From NCBI GenBank assembly GCA_016718605.1, contig JADKCY010000007.1, forward strand, positions 18,005-82,004: 64,000 bases of DNA, read 5' to 3'. This document shows positions 1 through 10,400 of this stretch, piece by piece. Made by a program: the position numbers and the translations under genes. The notes below the pieces were generated by a model. That model searched no databases. It worked only from the letters and a program-made list of their open reading frames with translations, and was not told the origin of the DNA. Position 1 is the first letter of the stretch. Each line of letters starts with the position of its first letter. Source of the stretch: Lysobacterales bacterium (GTDB lineage: Bacteria; Pseudomonadota; Gammaproteobacteria; Xanthomonadales; Xanthomonadaceae).

Positions 1-79
1 GTGCGGCCAAGGTAAAGACCTGTCGCGTCAACTCTTGACGCGCGCAGATCGTATGCTGGGTCCACTCAGGAGCACGGTC

Positions 80-1086
80 ATGCCGAAAACACCCCCAACC
101 CGCGCCAGCACGCCCGGCAAGGAGCTCGACACCTTCAAGCGTCGCTTGGCGATCCTGCAATGCCTCAAACGCGGCGTCGGTCGCAGCGTGCGCGAACTGA
201 TGCAGCAACTGGCCATGCAGCAGATACAGGCCAGCGAGCGCAGCGTGCAGCGCGACCTGCTGATTCTGTCGGCACGGCATGGTTATCCCATCGAGAGCGA
301 TGGGCAGAACCCCGCGCGCTGGACCTGGCGTGCGCAGGCCGAAGACATCAGCCTGCCGGGCACCGATCCCGCCACCGCCTTGGCCCTGATCATGCTGCAG
401 AAACACGCGAAGAACCTGTTGCCGCCCGACGCCCTGCAAGCGCTGGCGCCCAAGTTTGCCGCCGCCGAAAAAGCCCTGGGCCGCCACACCGACAACGCCA
501 AAACCCGCTGGGCCGACCGCATCGCCGTTATCCACCGCGCACTTCCACTGATTCCGCCACCTATTGCCCCGGCAGTGCGCGAAGCGGTCTTCACCGCACT
601 CGCCACCAATACACAAGTCCACGTGCATTACCGCAAAGCCTACGAAGGCGAACTCAAACAATACCCACTGCACCCGCAAGCCTGGTCGTGCGCGAAGGCG
701 TCATTTACCTGATCGCCACCGCCCGCGACTACACCGAACCGCGCCAATTCGCCCTGCACCGCATGCAAAAGGCCAAACTCCTCGACACCCCCGCCCGACG
801 ACTACCCGATTTCGACCTGGAAACGTATATCCGCGAAGGCGGCATGGCACTGGATGTCGGCGAAGAAATCAAACTCGAACTCGACCTTGCAGAAGGCGCG
901 GGCTATCACTTGACTGAGCAAAAATTGAGCCCGGATCAGACCTGCGTCCGCATGCAGGCCAAGCAGGGCGAAGTGTTCTACCGCGTAACGGCCACGGTGC
1001 GGGAGTCGATGCAGCTGAAGTGGTGGTTGAACGCGCTTGGTGACGAAGTTCTGTGCCGCCGAGTAGATGGCCACGATGATGCCTGA
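80..1086 (+). pseudogene. WYL-domain HTH transcriptional regulator, one frameshift
   Basis: Encodes an N-terminal DNA-binding winged-helix region (about residues 10-75, including SVRELMQQL and SERSVQRDL) and a C-terminal WYL ligand-sensing domain. WYL proteins bind nucleic acid or nucleotide ligands and commonly repress phage-defence genes. Start ATG at 80 is chosen because AGGAG lies 7 bases upstream; an in-frame TTG at 35 lengthens it. The reading frame changes near 682: the first frame reads HPQAW and then dies at 712, while the next frame continues LVVREGVIYLIAT to 1086, exactly the order expected in WYL proteins. Adding one C to the CC at 681-682 restores one frame. The 3' end overlaps the next gene by 20 bases, so the two are co-transcribed. 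Family call is firm; whether the shift is real or a sequencing error cannot be told. Confidence 0.8.
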
Positions 1087-2020
1087 TCGATCCAACCTCC
1101 TCGAACGCGTCAAGGGTGCGCTTCTCGGCCTAGCCTGCGGTGACGCCGTGGGCACGGCTGTTGAGTTCTATCCGCGCGGTCGGTTTGTGCCGCTCACCGA
1201 TATGGTGGGCGGTGGCAAGTTTCGATTGCAGCCGGGCGAGTGGACGGATGACACGGCGATGGCGCTGTGTCTGGCCGAGAGTCTGGTGGTTTGTCGCGGT
1301 TTTGATGCGTTGGATCAGATGCAGCGTTATTGGCGTTGGGCCAATGAGGGCTATTGGTCGTGTCGCCCGCAGGCATTTGGCATGGGCAAGACGGTCAGCA
1401 AGGCGCTACGGCGGTTTCATCAGACGGGCGATCCGGTGGCGGGCTCGACCGATCCGAAGGATTCGGGCAACGGCTCGTTGATGCGTCTGGCACCGATCCC
1501 GATGGCTTGGCATTTCGACCGAGCACAGGCGATCCATTGGGCTATCGAGAGTTCGCGCCTGACCCATGCCTCGCCAGATTGCTTGGCCAGTTGCGCCTAC
1601 TTCTCGGCGCTGATCTGGTCGGCACTGCAAGGCGTGCAGGACAAGGCGCAACTGCTGGCCGAGGTCAGCGACATCGCCCTACCCGTCAGCATGCAGCGCA
1701 TCGCCGATCACGCCTTCCTGCACGCCAGCGAAGATGACTACGACGGCTCCGGCTACGTCGTCGCCACACTGGAAGCCGCGCTCTGGGCCTTCTTCAGCAC
1801 CGACACGTTCGAACAAGCCATCCTGCGCGCGGCCAATCTCGGCGGCGATGCCGACACCACGGCCGCCGTCTGCGGGCAGATTGCTGGCGCGTCCTATGGG
1901 ATTGACGGCATTTCTGCACATTGGCGCAACAGGCTGGCGAGAGTGCTCGAGATTGAGACACTAGCAATCGCACTGTGCGGTCTCAAAGGCGAGCTTCGAA
2001 GCAGATCTGGGTTCATATGA
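1067..2020 (+). CDS. ADP-ribosylglycohydrolase family protein
   Basis: A DraG/ADP-ribosyl-hydrolase fold enzyme of 317 residues that removes ADP-ribose from modified proteins or nucleic acids. Visible signatures are the N-terminal GALLGLACGDAVG, the metal-binding WTDDTAMAL near residue 62, GNGSLMRLAPI near residue 140, and the second metal motif GGDADTTAAVCGQIAG near residue 258. Length is normal for the family. It overlaps the WYL regulator, so it is probably controlled by it. It converges on the large defence operon that ends at 2357. Target is unknown; a role in reversing defence- or phage-linked ADP-ribosylation is only inferred from context. Confidence 0.9.
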   Translation: MATMMPDRSNLLERVKGALLGLACGDAVGTAVEFYPRGRFVPLTDMVGGGKFRLQPGEWTDDTAMALCLAESLVVCRGFDALDQMQRYWRWANEGYWSCRPQAFGMGKTVSKALRRFHQTGDPVAGSTDPKDSGNGSLMRLAPIPMAWHFDRAQAIHWAIESSRLTHASPDCLASCAYFSALIWSALQGVQDKAQLLAEVSDIALPVSMQRIADHAFLHASEDDYDGSGYVVATLEAALWAFFSTDTFEQAILRAANLGGDADTTAAVCGQIAGASYGIDGISAHWRNRLARVLEIETLAIALCGLKGELRSRSGFI

Positions 2021-2356
2021 ACCTGCATGGCGCATTTCAAATATGCGCTGACAGCGCCATCGTGCCCAACTCTCAGGGCGCCGATTGCGACGCTACAAGA
2101 CCAAAACCCCACAGACATTCAGCAACGAGCCGTCATGTGGTTCCCGGATAGAGCCACCGAATCAAACGCTTCGTTGGATGGCATCGGAAGAAATGATGGC
2201 AAAGGCAATGGCCGATGTCGCTAAGCTTGTCGCACGCGAATCGAGGTAGAACATTTCGTTAGACCGCCCTTCGATCAATGCAACGGATAGAAGGTAAGCG
2301 AGTGGGTGAAAGCTCAATCGGCGTGGGAGACTCGCTGAGCAACCAGGACAGCAAAG
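2021..2356. other. Convergent intergenic region with small palindromes
   Basis: No convincing gene. A 14-bp perfect palindrome spans the stop codon of the upstream gene (2010-2023, GGTTCAT and its complement). A 6-bp stem (GCGCAT/ATGCGC, 2030-2048) follows. Neither has a T-tract, so they are weak terminator candidates between the two converging operons. A 65-codon frame at 2027-2224 has no recognisable features. Confidence 0.35.
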
Positions 2357-4444
2357 CTAAGACCCAGGGCTCACAGCAATAAGGACTGCAATTGCCTTCG
2401 CTCTGGTCATCGCGACATAAACCAACGCGGTAGCTAGATCATCTTGGCTGCCCGGATCTACAACGATCACGCGGTCAAACTCCAAGCCTTTGGCTCGATG
2501 CATAGTGGAGACACGGATGCCCTTCAACTCTGGGCTGTCTTCAATGTCGGCTTCGATCACGATGGCATGTAGCGCCTTCCGTCCAAGAGCCGTCGCAACA
2601 TCATCCCGCACCCGCCTATTCGGGACGATAATGCAGGTCGTGGGTGGCAGATCTTCGCCAGTTCTGCTCCACTCCGCCGCGATCTCGCTTGCCGCTTCCA
2701 CCGCTTTCTTGGTGCTCGCAACACTGACGCGCTTGGGTGAGGGGCCATGCGACAGCGACTTGTAGCGTCGGTTGTCGTCGGTACCACCATCCAGATCGTC
2801 GATCTCTCTTCCCTCCAGCAGTGCAACCGCTGCCTTGCGAATCTCGTCGGTGGTGCGGTAGTTCAAATAGAGCTTTCTTGAACGGCCACGGATGTCGATT
2901 CCACAGCGCCCCATCACTGCTTTGTATTTGGGGTAGATCCGTTGATGGCCGTCGCCCACAAAGAAGAGATCGTTCGGCCCCTCAGGAACCATTGCCCGCA
3001 GCAAGCGCAGTGCCTGAGGCCCAAAGTCCTGCGTCTCATCAACTACGATGGCGCAGTATTCGGCCGCGCCTTCGCGATTGGATGCGTTCAACAGGCTCGC
3101 GGCGTCTCCGTAGGCATCGTCCACCTCCTTGAGATGCCGTGAGCTAAGCTGCGCGCGGTACTCCTCAAACACCTGCCATGCCGCGTCGCGCTTGGCCCGA
3201 CTCAACACGCCGCGGCGCCCGACCCTACTGACCTTCCTGTAGTCATCCAAACTTCGGATACCCTGGGGTGCGACGACCTGATCCCACTCGTCCGCATAAA
3301 ACTCGGAGTCCAAGCCGAGCCTCTGATCGGCCGCCTCCAGCGCGCGGCCCCAAGCGTCCTGGTCGCGCTGGTAGATGATGCGGTGCTCATAGCGATGCTG
3401 GCGCAGAAACTTGTGGACCCAACGATCAAGGTTGGTCACCTCTACCTTCGCAAGATCGCGATCCTCCAGAAACAGTGACCTGAGGTTCTGCTCGATATCC
3501 ACGGCCAGATTCCGGGTGAAGGTGGTGACCAGCACCTTCTTCCCCTGAGGCGTACAGTTCTTGGCCAACCATCTGGCACGATGCAACGCTAGCACTGTCT
3601 TGCCGGTACCGGCGCCGCCTAGGATACGAACGGGACCGCTGCGATCTCCTGTGGCGAGCTTGCGCTGCTGCGGGTGCAGGAATACGCGCCACTGCGCGAG
3701 TGGGGCGTTCAGTATCGCCATGAGCTCAGCATCGCCGGTCACCACGACGAAGCGTGACTGGCTCTCGGCAGTTTCAAGAGCTTTGTCGAAATCATCGACA
3801 TCAACCTTCCGGTCAACGCGCGTCTCTCGATCTGACAGAATCCGAGAGACCGCATCACCGGCCGCGAGCAAGAAGAGCCCCTCATAGGCTTCCACCGGCA
3901 GCGACGCCTGCGCCGCATCCAGATCTGCCTCATTCTGAATGCGACGGACCGCGGGAATCATCTCAGGCGGGGTCCCCAGCCGCACCAGCTCTTCATCAGC
4001 GATGTGACCAAACAAGGGCACGCGCTCGCTACTGGCAGGGATTTCACCGACCAATGGCACAGGCGAGACTCGCTTCTTAGCCGGCTCACCCACATCCACC
4101 GTTTCGAGGTTGAGCACTTGGAGCGCGCCCGTCACAGGATTCACTGCGAGCTTGCGGCGCTCGGCCCAACGGTAGGCGTCATCGTGGTGATCCACATGCA
4201 ACAAGATGTAGAGATCGCCCTTCTCTGGCTTGAAGACGACGCCCCTCCAGTCTTGGTCGATGCGGACAGAGCGCAGGTTTGGGTCGCGCGCAGCCTTGAT
4301 AGTCTCGTAGTTGATCCCGTTAGAGGCGGGATCCTGTTGGAACTTCAACATCCAACGCGTCACACGGCTCTGCACCGCCGAGGGCAAGCGCCCCAAGCCC
4401 AGCAGAAACTCCTGCGAAATTGCTACCCTCGGCATCGCGGTCAT
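2357..4444 (-). CDS. UvrD-like SF1 helicase with N-terminal RelE/ParE-like domain
   Basis: 695 residues. Residues 5-100 resemble a RelE/ParE-type fold (LRSVRIDQDWRGVVF, then LLHVDHHDDAYRWAERRK), as found fused to a subgroup of UvrD helicases. The SF1 motor follows: Walker A GGAGTGKT at 276-283, Walker B VVDETQDF at 467-474, GDGHQRIY near 497-504, LNYRTT near 527, motif V VSTMHRAKGLEFDRV at 645-659 and motif VI VYVAMTRAK at 675-683. All motor motifs are intact, so it should be an ATP-driven 3'-5' translocase. It is the last gene of the ten-gene operon; its start overlaps the stop of the giant helicase gene by 4 bases. Whether the RelE-like part is a toxin, or only binds nucleic acid, is not visible. 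Confidence 0.88.
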   Translation of the reverse strand: MTAMPRVAISQEFLLGLGRLPSAVQSRVTRWMLKFQQDPASNGINYETIKAARDPNLRSVRIDQDWRGVVFKPEKGDLYILLHVDHHDDAYRWAERRKLAVNPVTGALQVLNLETVDVGEPAKKRVSPVPLVGEIPASSERVPLFGHIADEELVRLGTPPEMIPAVRRIQNEADLDAAQASLPVEAYEGLFLLAAGDAVSRILSDRETRVDRKVDVDDFDKALETAESQSRFVVVTGDAELMAILNAPLAQWRVFLHPQQRKLATGDRSGPVRILGGAGTGKTVLALHRARWLAKNCTPQGKKVLVTTFTRNLAVDIEQNLRSLFLEDRDLAKVEVTNLDRWVHKFLRQHRYEHRIIYQRDQDAWGRALEAADQRLGLDSEFYADEWDQVVAPQGIRSLDDYRKVSRVGRRGVLSRAKRDAAWQVFEEYRAQLSSRHLKEVDDAYGDAASLLNASNREGAAEYCAIVVDETQDFGPQALRLLRAMVPEGPNDLFFVGDGHQRIYPKYKAVMGRCGIDIRGRSRKLYLNYRTTDEIRKAAVALLEGREIDDLDGGTDDNRRYKSLSHGPSPKRVSVASTKKAVEAASEIAAEWSRTGEDLPPTTCIIVPNRRVRDDVATALGRKALHAIVIEADIEDSPELKGIRVSTMHRAKGLEFDRVIVVDPGSQDDLATALVYVAMTRAKAIAVLIAVSPGS

Positions 4445-7400
4445 CGCTCAATCCCCATAGCCTCTCGGACCTCCTCAGCCCAATCCCCTTGATCCGCCAG
4501 CACCACCCGCCAACCGTCTGCTGCCCAGATCTCGCGGAACTCCAACTGGTGCTCAGTCAACACCACAATCCGCTGCTCAAACCACGCGAGCTCTGCTTCT
4601 GCTTCCACGCACTCCCCGTCTGAGGACTTCTCGAAGCCGACTTCGTCGGGCGCCAAGCAAGCCCAGGACTGGAGCTGTCGTAAACCCGCAGCCAAATTAG
4701 AGATCGCGCGATCGATCACAGTGGGCCAGATATCAAGGTGCGGCTCCGCACTCGATGGATTCGGCGCGGCTGTGGCCGCGAACAAATCAAGGTAGTCGCC
4801 ATTTTCCTGACCCGAGCACTCGACCAGATAATGGTTGGGCAGGCCTTGCAATAAGTTGTACGTCTGCAGCCATCCGCGCCACGCCTCCCTCAGAGTCGCT
4901 ACATCCGTGGCTAACGCGGGGCTAAGGAGCGTCGCACCACAGCCGTCCGACAAGTCTCCATCCAGGTAGGAGCGCATCAACAGCGAGAAAACCTGCAACG
5001 GTCCGGACAGGACGCTGCTAGCGCAATGCCCGGCATTTTCCGCGCCTTCAAGCACGCCATCTGGCAGTACAGTCACTAAGCGCTGGAATGTCTTTTTTAC
5101 GACCGGCAGGTTTGGATCATTGGGGTCCACAACGAGGCGCGCGCAAGCGATTGCGGCCTGCCGAGTCAAAACACCATCCGCTTTCGCAGGATCAAGCGCC
5201 AGGAACCGCAGCAGGCGGGCCACTGCATTCTCGCGGGGCACTGCGGGCGGCACGCCCACACTACTTGCGAGTCGAGAAACAATCGGATGCATGACTGGCA
5301 ATCTCGCATGCTGCTGCAAATGGTCAATGTCAGCTGCGATCTCGCCCGCCAGCGCCTGCTTCACGTCCTCCCAAGTCACGGACCACACCCAATAGCGTCC
5401 GCTTGCCACGAGGGCGGAGCGTTTACGCGCGTCCTCTCGCAGGGTGTGCTGGTGGTAGGTCCAGCCATCGGCGAACACCGCGATGCTGCGCCGTCGACCA
5501 CCTGTCTTGGCTGGGACAAATAAGAAATCCGGCCGGCATGGGGCTCTCACTCCAACGTCAGGGCCCAGGTCTACTTGCGGCTTGATCCACCAACGCTGCC
5601 CCGCCACCTCCAACAGGAAGCCGGATACGCCTTCGATCACCTCTTGAACCAGACGCGCGGTCGGCATCAACACGTTGGTACTAGGTTCCTTGACGCCACT
5701 GAGGCGCCGCAGCGACTCGATGAACTGCCCCTCAAGCACCGAATCGAAGTTGGGGTTGATCAGAATCTGGGAGATCGACGGCACCCGGACCAGACCATCC
5801 ATGCTCTCGATCAACTCGCCGAGCACTTCGTCGGCAACCCGCCTCGACACGAGAGCCATAGCCCTGCCCTGTCGGTACTGGTAGACGCATCGGTAGCAGC
5901 CGTCCTTGTCGGGAATCTTGCGGCAACGGCAGGTCTTGACTGCCTGGTGCGCCATGCGCAAAACGTCGCTGAGTGACTGCGCGTCCTCGCTAAGCAGCTG
6001 GTGCAAATAGCCCGTACCGCCTGGAACCGAGTCGTAGATCAGCACGAACTGGCGGCTGCCGCCTCCAACGGGGTCGGGCTGCTCTTGGGTGGTGATTCGA
6101 AGATGATCCACCTTACCGCCGAACCGACGCTTCAAGCCGAGCTGTAGAGCCGCCATGAAGGATTGCAGCACGCTCTCGTCCATACCTGATCGTGTGTACG
6201 GCACAAGGACTCGCAGTGCCTCGGACGTGAACTCTCGATACAGATAGAGACAGTCGATGATGTTCTCGGGGTTCGCACTTCCGTACGCCACGCAATCCCG
6301 CGCGTGGTTCTGTGCAGGCTCTTCATCTCCCTCACGCGGTCGACGCGGCGGCTTCTGCACCATGCCGCAGTGTCTGCAAAGCTTGAAACCTGGGCGCGCA
6401 AGCTCCCGGTCGGCAACGCGAAAACTTTCGCCTGCCCGACCCGACTCACCAAAATTTATGTCACGGAACACTGCACGACGGATGAACTCGAAGCCAAAGG
6501 CCACCCGATCGGATTCAAGCTTCCAGGCAATCGACACATCATCGGGCTCAAAGTCCACCAGCAGCTGGCGCTGAAAGAACTTCGGTTCGCGGTCCTCGGT
6601 TGTGTCGTCGATTCGCGACTTCGCGTCTTCGCTGTTGGCCATGGCCTGCCGGAAGCGAAGCAAGCTGCGCTTCTGAGCGACGTTCGCCCATATGACGTCT
6701 CCGCAGCGCGGACAGGTTGTGTTCTGATCTCCAGACAGGCTGAGGTTTTCGGAGTGGTGGCAACGCGGGCATAGGCGCCAAGATTCGACCTTAGCTAGCT
6801 GCATGTTGACTTGGTCAATCTCGACCCTGCGGCGATTGGCAAAGAAGCGATTCTCCGGCGCCAGCTCAGACAGTGCGGATGACGCCGGGCGCTCGTAGCG
6901 TTCAGCCGGAAGACTCACGTATCCGCGTTCGCCCGGCTCGCGCTCACCGCGTTTGCGCCAGATGAAGGACTTCAGCTCAACGCCGGCCTCGGGAAATGCG
7001 TAGTTGGGAATCAAACCCGCATCCGTCAGCGTGGCCAGAAGCTCGCGCGAGCTGATCTCGTGCGCCAGTTCCAGCAGCTTGTCGCGCTCACGCTTGAGCT
7101 CGGCGACTTCATTCTGGGTTGCCTCATCCTGCGGCTTCGATTGAAGTTGCTTGATGCGGCTCTTCAACGACTCAGCGCGTTTGCGGTGCGCTGCGCGCTC
7201 GTTGACCAGCTCTTCCAGCGTCTTGAGCAAAGCGATCCTGAGGCTGTCCACCTCCGGCGCGCCGATCATGTAGTCCTGCAAACGCTCGCGAACCCGCGGG
7301 GTCAGCGAATCGCCGAGAAGCCCAAAGAAGCGCTCCAGCAGCTCGATGTCGCCCGCCTGCATAAAGGCGAGCAAGTTGTGAGGGAAACGCCGCAGATCCG

Positions 7401-10400
7401 CCTTCTCGACTGCGTCCAGGGCGGGCCCCGCCTTGTCGGGAAACGCAGTGTCGGGGATGCCCGTCGCCACCCACGCATCGATGCAGAAGGCCATCAGCTG
7501 CCGACGCAATACCTCGGCCGCCTCGAGGAACACGCCGGGCGGCGCAACCTCACCGGCCATCATCTCCAGCGGTTCTTCGTAGAAGTAGAGATCGTGAGGA
7601 CTGGCGCCATCGGCCAAGGTCACCACCAGCGCGTTGCCATCGCGCCGACCCGCACGCCCGATGCGCTGCAAATAGCTCGCCTGCGAGGGCGGCACCGAAC
7701 ACAGCATGACTGAAGACAGCGAGCCGATATCCACGCCCATTTCCAAGGTCGGAGTGGCCGACAGCAGATTCTCGTACCAGGGCCGGCAATCCTCCGGCTT
7801 GGCTTTGAATCGTTGTTCCAAGGCCTCGCGATCCTGACGCAACAGCAGTCCGGTGTGTTCCGCAGGCAGCACGCGGCGCATGTCTCCCTCACCGTAGCGC
7901 CTCGCCATCCAGAGCTCACCCTCGGCAGCTTGGTCCAAGCTGCCATAGCGCTCATGCATGGCATCGAGACAGGGCATACCCAACAGCGCGTCGGCCACTG
8001 CTGCAGGTACCACCAAGCGCCGTCGCCCCTGAGTGGAGCGCAGGACACCCACACGCGTGTCCAGCACAAGCCGCTTGCTGGAAAGGCCGACGCTCACCCC
8101 CTGACTTCCGTGAGCGGCCTCAAGCACCCCCTGCTCGCAGAGCAGATCAATCGCAGCCCCATAGACATCAGGCTCGATGCCCTTTGCCATCAGCAGCTCG
8201 CGCTGCCCAAGGGTGGCGGCCAGCCAGCGCTGGTACCAGGTCTTGCCTTGCGACTGCACAAGGCGATCGCCTTGCCGTGAATCGCCAAGCGCCAAGAACA
8301 CAGGATGGGGCCCCCACTGGGTCATGCCGGGAAGCCACAGCTCCCGCCCACCCCGGCCACTGAAAGCGAAAAAGTTGCCTTCTCGGAAGTAGCCTTCCAT
8401 CTCAGGATGGGTCACAGCTCCACGCCGCCGCAGGTGTAGCAGGAAGCCCCACAGCCAGTGCCGCACATCGTCCTCAAGCAACGCGCGCAGGCCATAACGC
8501 TCCGCGAGACGTGAACGCAGCTCAGGCAGCACGGCGTCGACGTCCTCCGGCATCGGCGCAAGTGTTGCCAAGCCGACCCGCTCCAAAGTCCTGCCGCGGG
8601 CGCTCAGATAGGTGAATTCGGATACGGCCTGCCAGCCCAGTCGCTTGCAAACCCGGTCCACCAACGCGCCATTCGCTTCAAGCTGCCCGCGCTCGAGGAG
8701 CTGCACCCACTCATGCTGCCACTGCATGTTGGGGCCAATGAATTCGGTTACAAAGCGCTCAGGCGCCCACCCGGATTCATGCCGCCAATACTGAGGCAGT
8801 CGGTCCAGCAGACGCGACCAGACCACCGTCGGCCGCGCCTCCTGCGCGATGACCCGACTCATCGCCATGCGAACGTTGTTCTGGTAGGTGCGCCCGCCGA
8901 AGAAGCCGGCGCGGTGTGCGGCATCCTGTACGGAGTCCGAAAACGCGATCAGCTTCTTGTCGTCGTTGTAGGGCGAAGCCCAGGTCTGCTCGATGATCTG
9001 GGCACCCAGCGTAGCGCTGCGCGCGCCCAGCAACAGAAGCCGATCCTTGGTGCCACAGGCGGGGCAACGTTTCTCGTGCCAACTGAAGACCGCTTCGCCC
9101 TTCTGCGACTGCACCTGATCGCGACACTCCCACATCGCCAGGGTTTCCGGGTGGCCACACGCCTTGCACTCACCGGGTGAATCCTGCAGCTGCCCGCAGT
9201 GGCCACACCCATGCACTTTGCGAGCGGCATCCGGTTGACCAACCAGGGCCTGCTCGGGATAAAGCCGCGCCACTTCGGGCGCGGCCCGGAACCAGGCGTT
9301 GTAGAGCACATCCAGCTCTTGCACGAAGCGGGGCGAACTATTTGAGCGATAGCCCAACCAGCCTGTTGTGCGACACTCGGAGCACTGAACCAACGGCAGG
9401 TGTACCCGTCCAGTATTCGCCTTCAGATCTGCGGTGGACTGCAGCTCGATCTCGTCGGGTTTTGCGCTCACGTTCGCCACCAGGCGTCGCAGCTCACGTA
9501 GCCAGACCTGCACGCGTACCGTGACCAAGGGCAAAGAGGCCACGCTGCCGTTGCGCGCCCAGGCAATGAGCGCCACAAAGGCATCCAGCACGCGCGCCGC
9601 ATGTGGTCGCGCGGATTCCGGCAACGAGCCCGCCAGGTCTCTCTGCACGTCAACCAAGAGCTTGACGCCGCCTTTCAGCACACGCAGCAGGTTGGCAAGC
9701 AGGATGTGCTGTTTGAGCGCAGGGCCCAGGGCCTGTCGCCATGAAGGGTCGGTTACATCAACCGGCTCAGGCTCGCAGGGAAAGAACAGTCGATACCACG
9801 CGGCAATCGCAAGCGCAGGGCTGGCGTGGCTCGCCGGGTCCAACACCTGAGCCAAATCTGTGCGAGCCTCCATGAAGTGCACAATCGGCTGGTCACCCAG
9901 GAACTCCGCCACGCTGTCCCGCGTTTCGGTGATCACTGAGGCTTCGGGAAACTCATCCCCAAACACCTGGGCCGCATAGTCTCTGAGCGGCTGCGTGTCA
10001 CCATCACCCAAAGTGGCCGAGGTGCCGACACAGATCAGGTGGCCCTTGGGCGTGCCAAGACGCGCCTTCAGCCGCCGCAGTAGCAGGGAGAGGTCAGTGC
10101 CTTGCGCGCCATCGAAGGTGTGCAGTTCATCCACTACCACGTAGCGCAGAGTGTCTGGCCCGTTTTTCGCCCAAAGCGCGCGGTCCTTCGGCCGGACCAG
10201 CAGGTAGTCGAGCATCTTGTAGTTGGTGAGCAGTACGTCGGGTGGCGCGCGACGCAGGGCATCGCGATCGGTGATCACTGATGCGGCCGTCATCTCCGGC
10301 ACAGTATCGGCACGTCCACCACCACCGACGTACAGCCCGACTCGCAGCCCCGCAAGAGTCGGCGTCGAGGCAATGATCTCGGCAAAGCGCCGCGCCTGGT

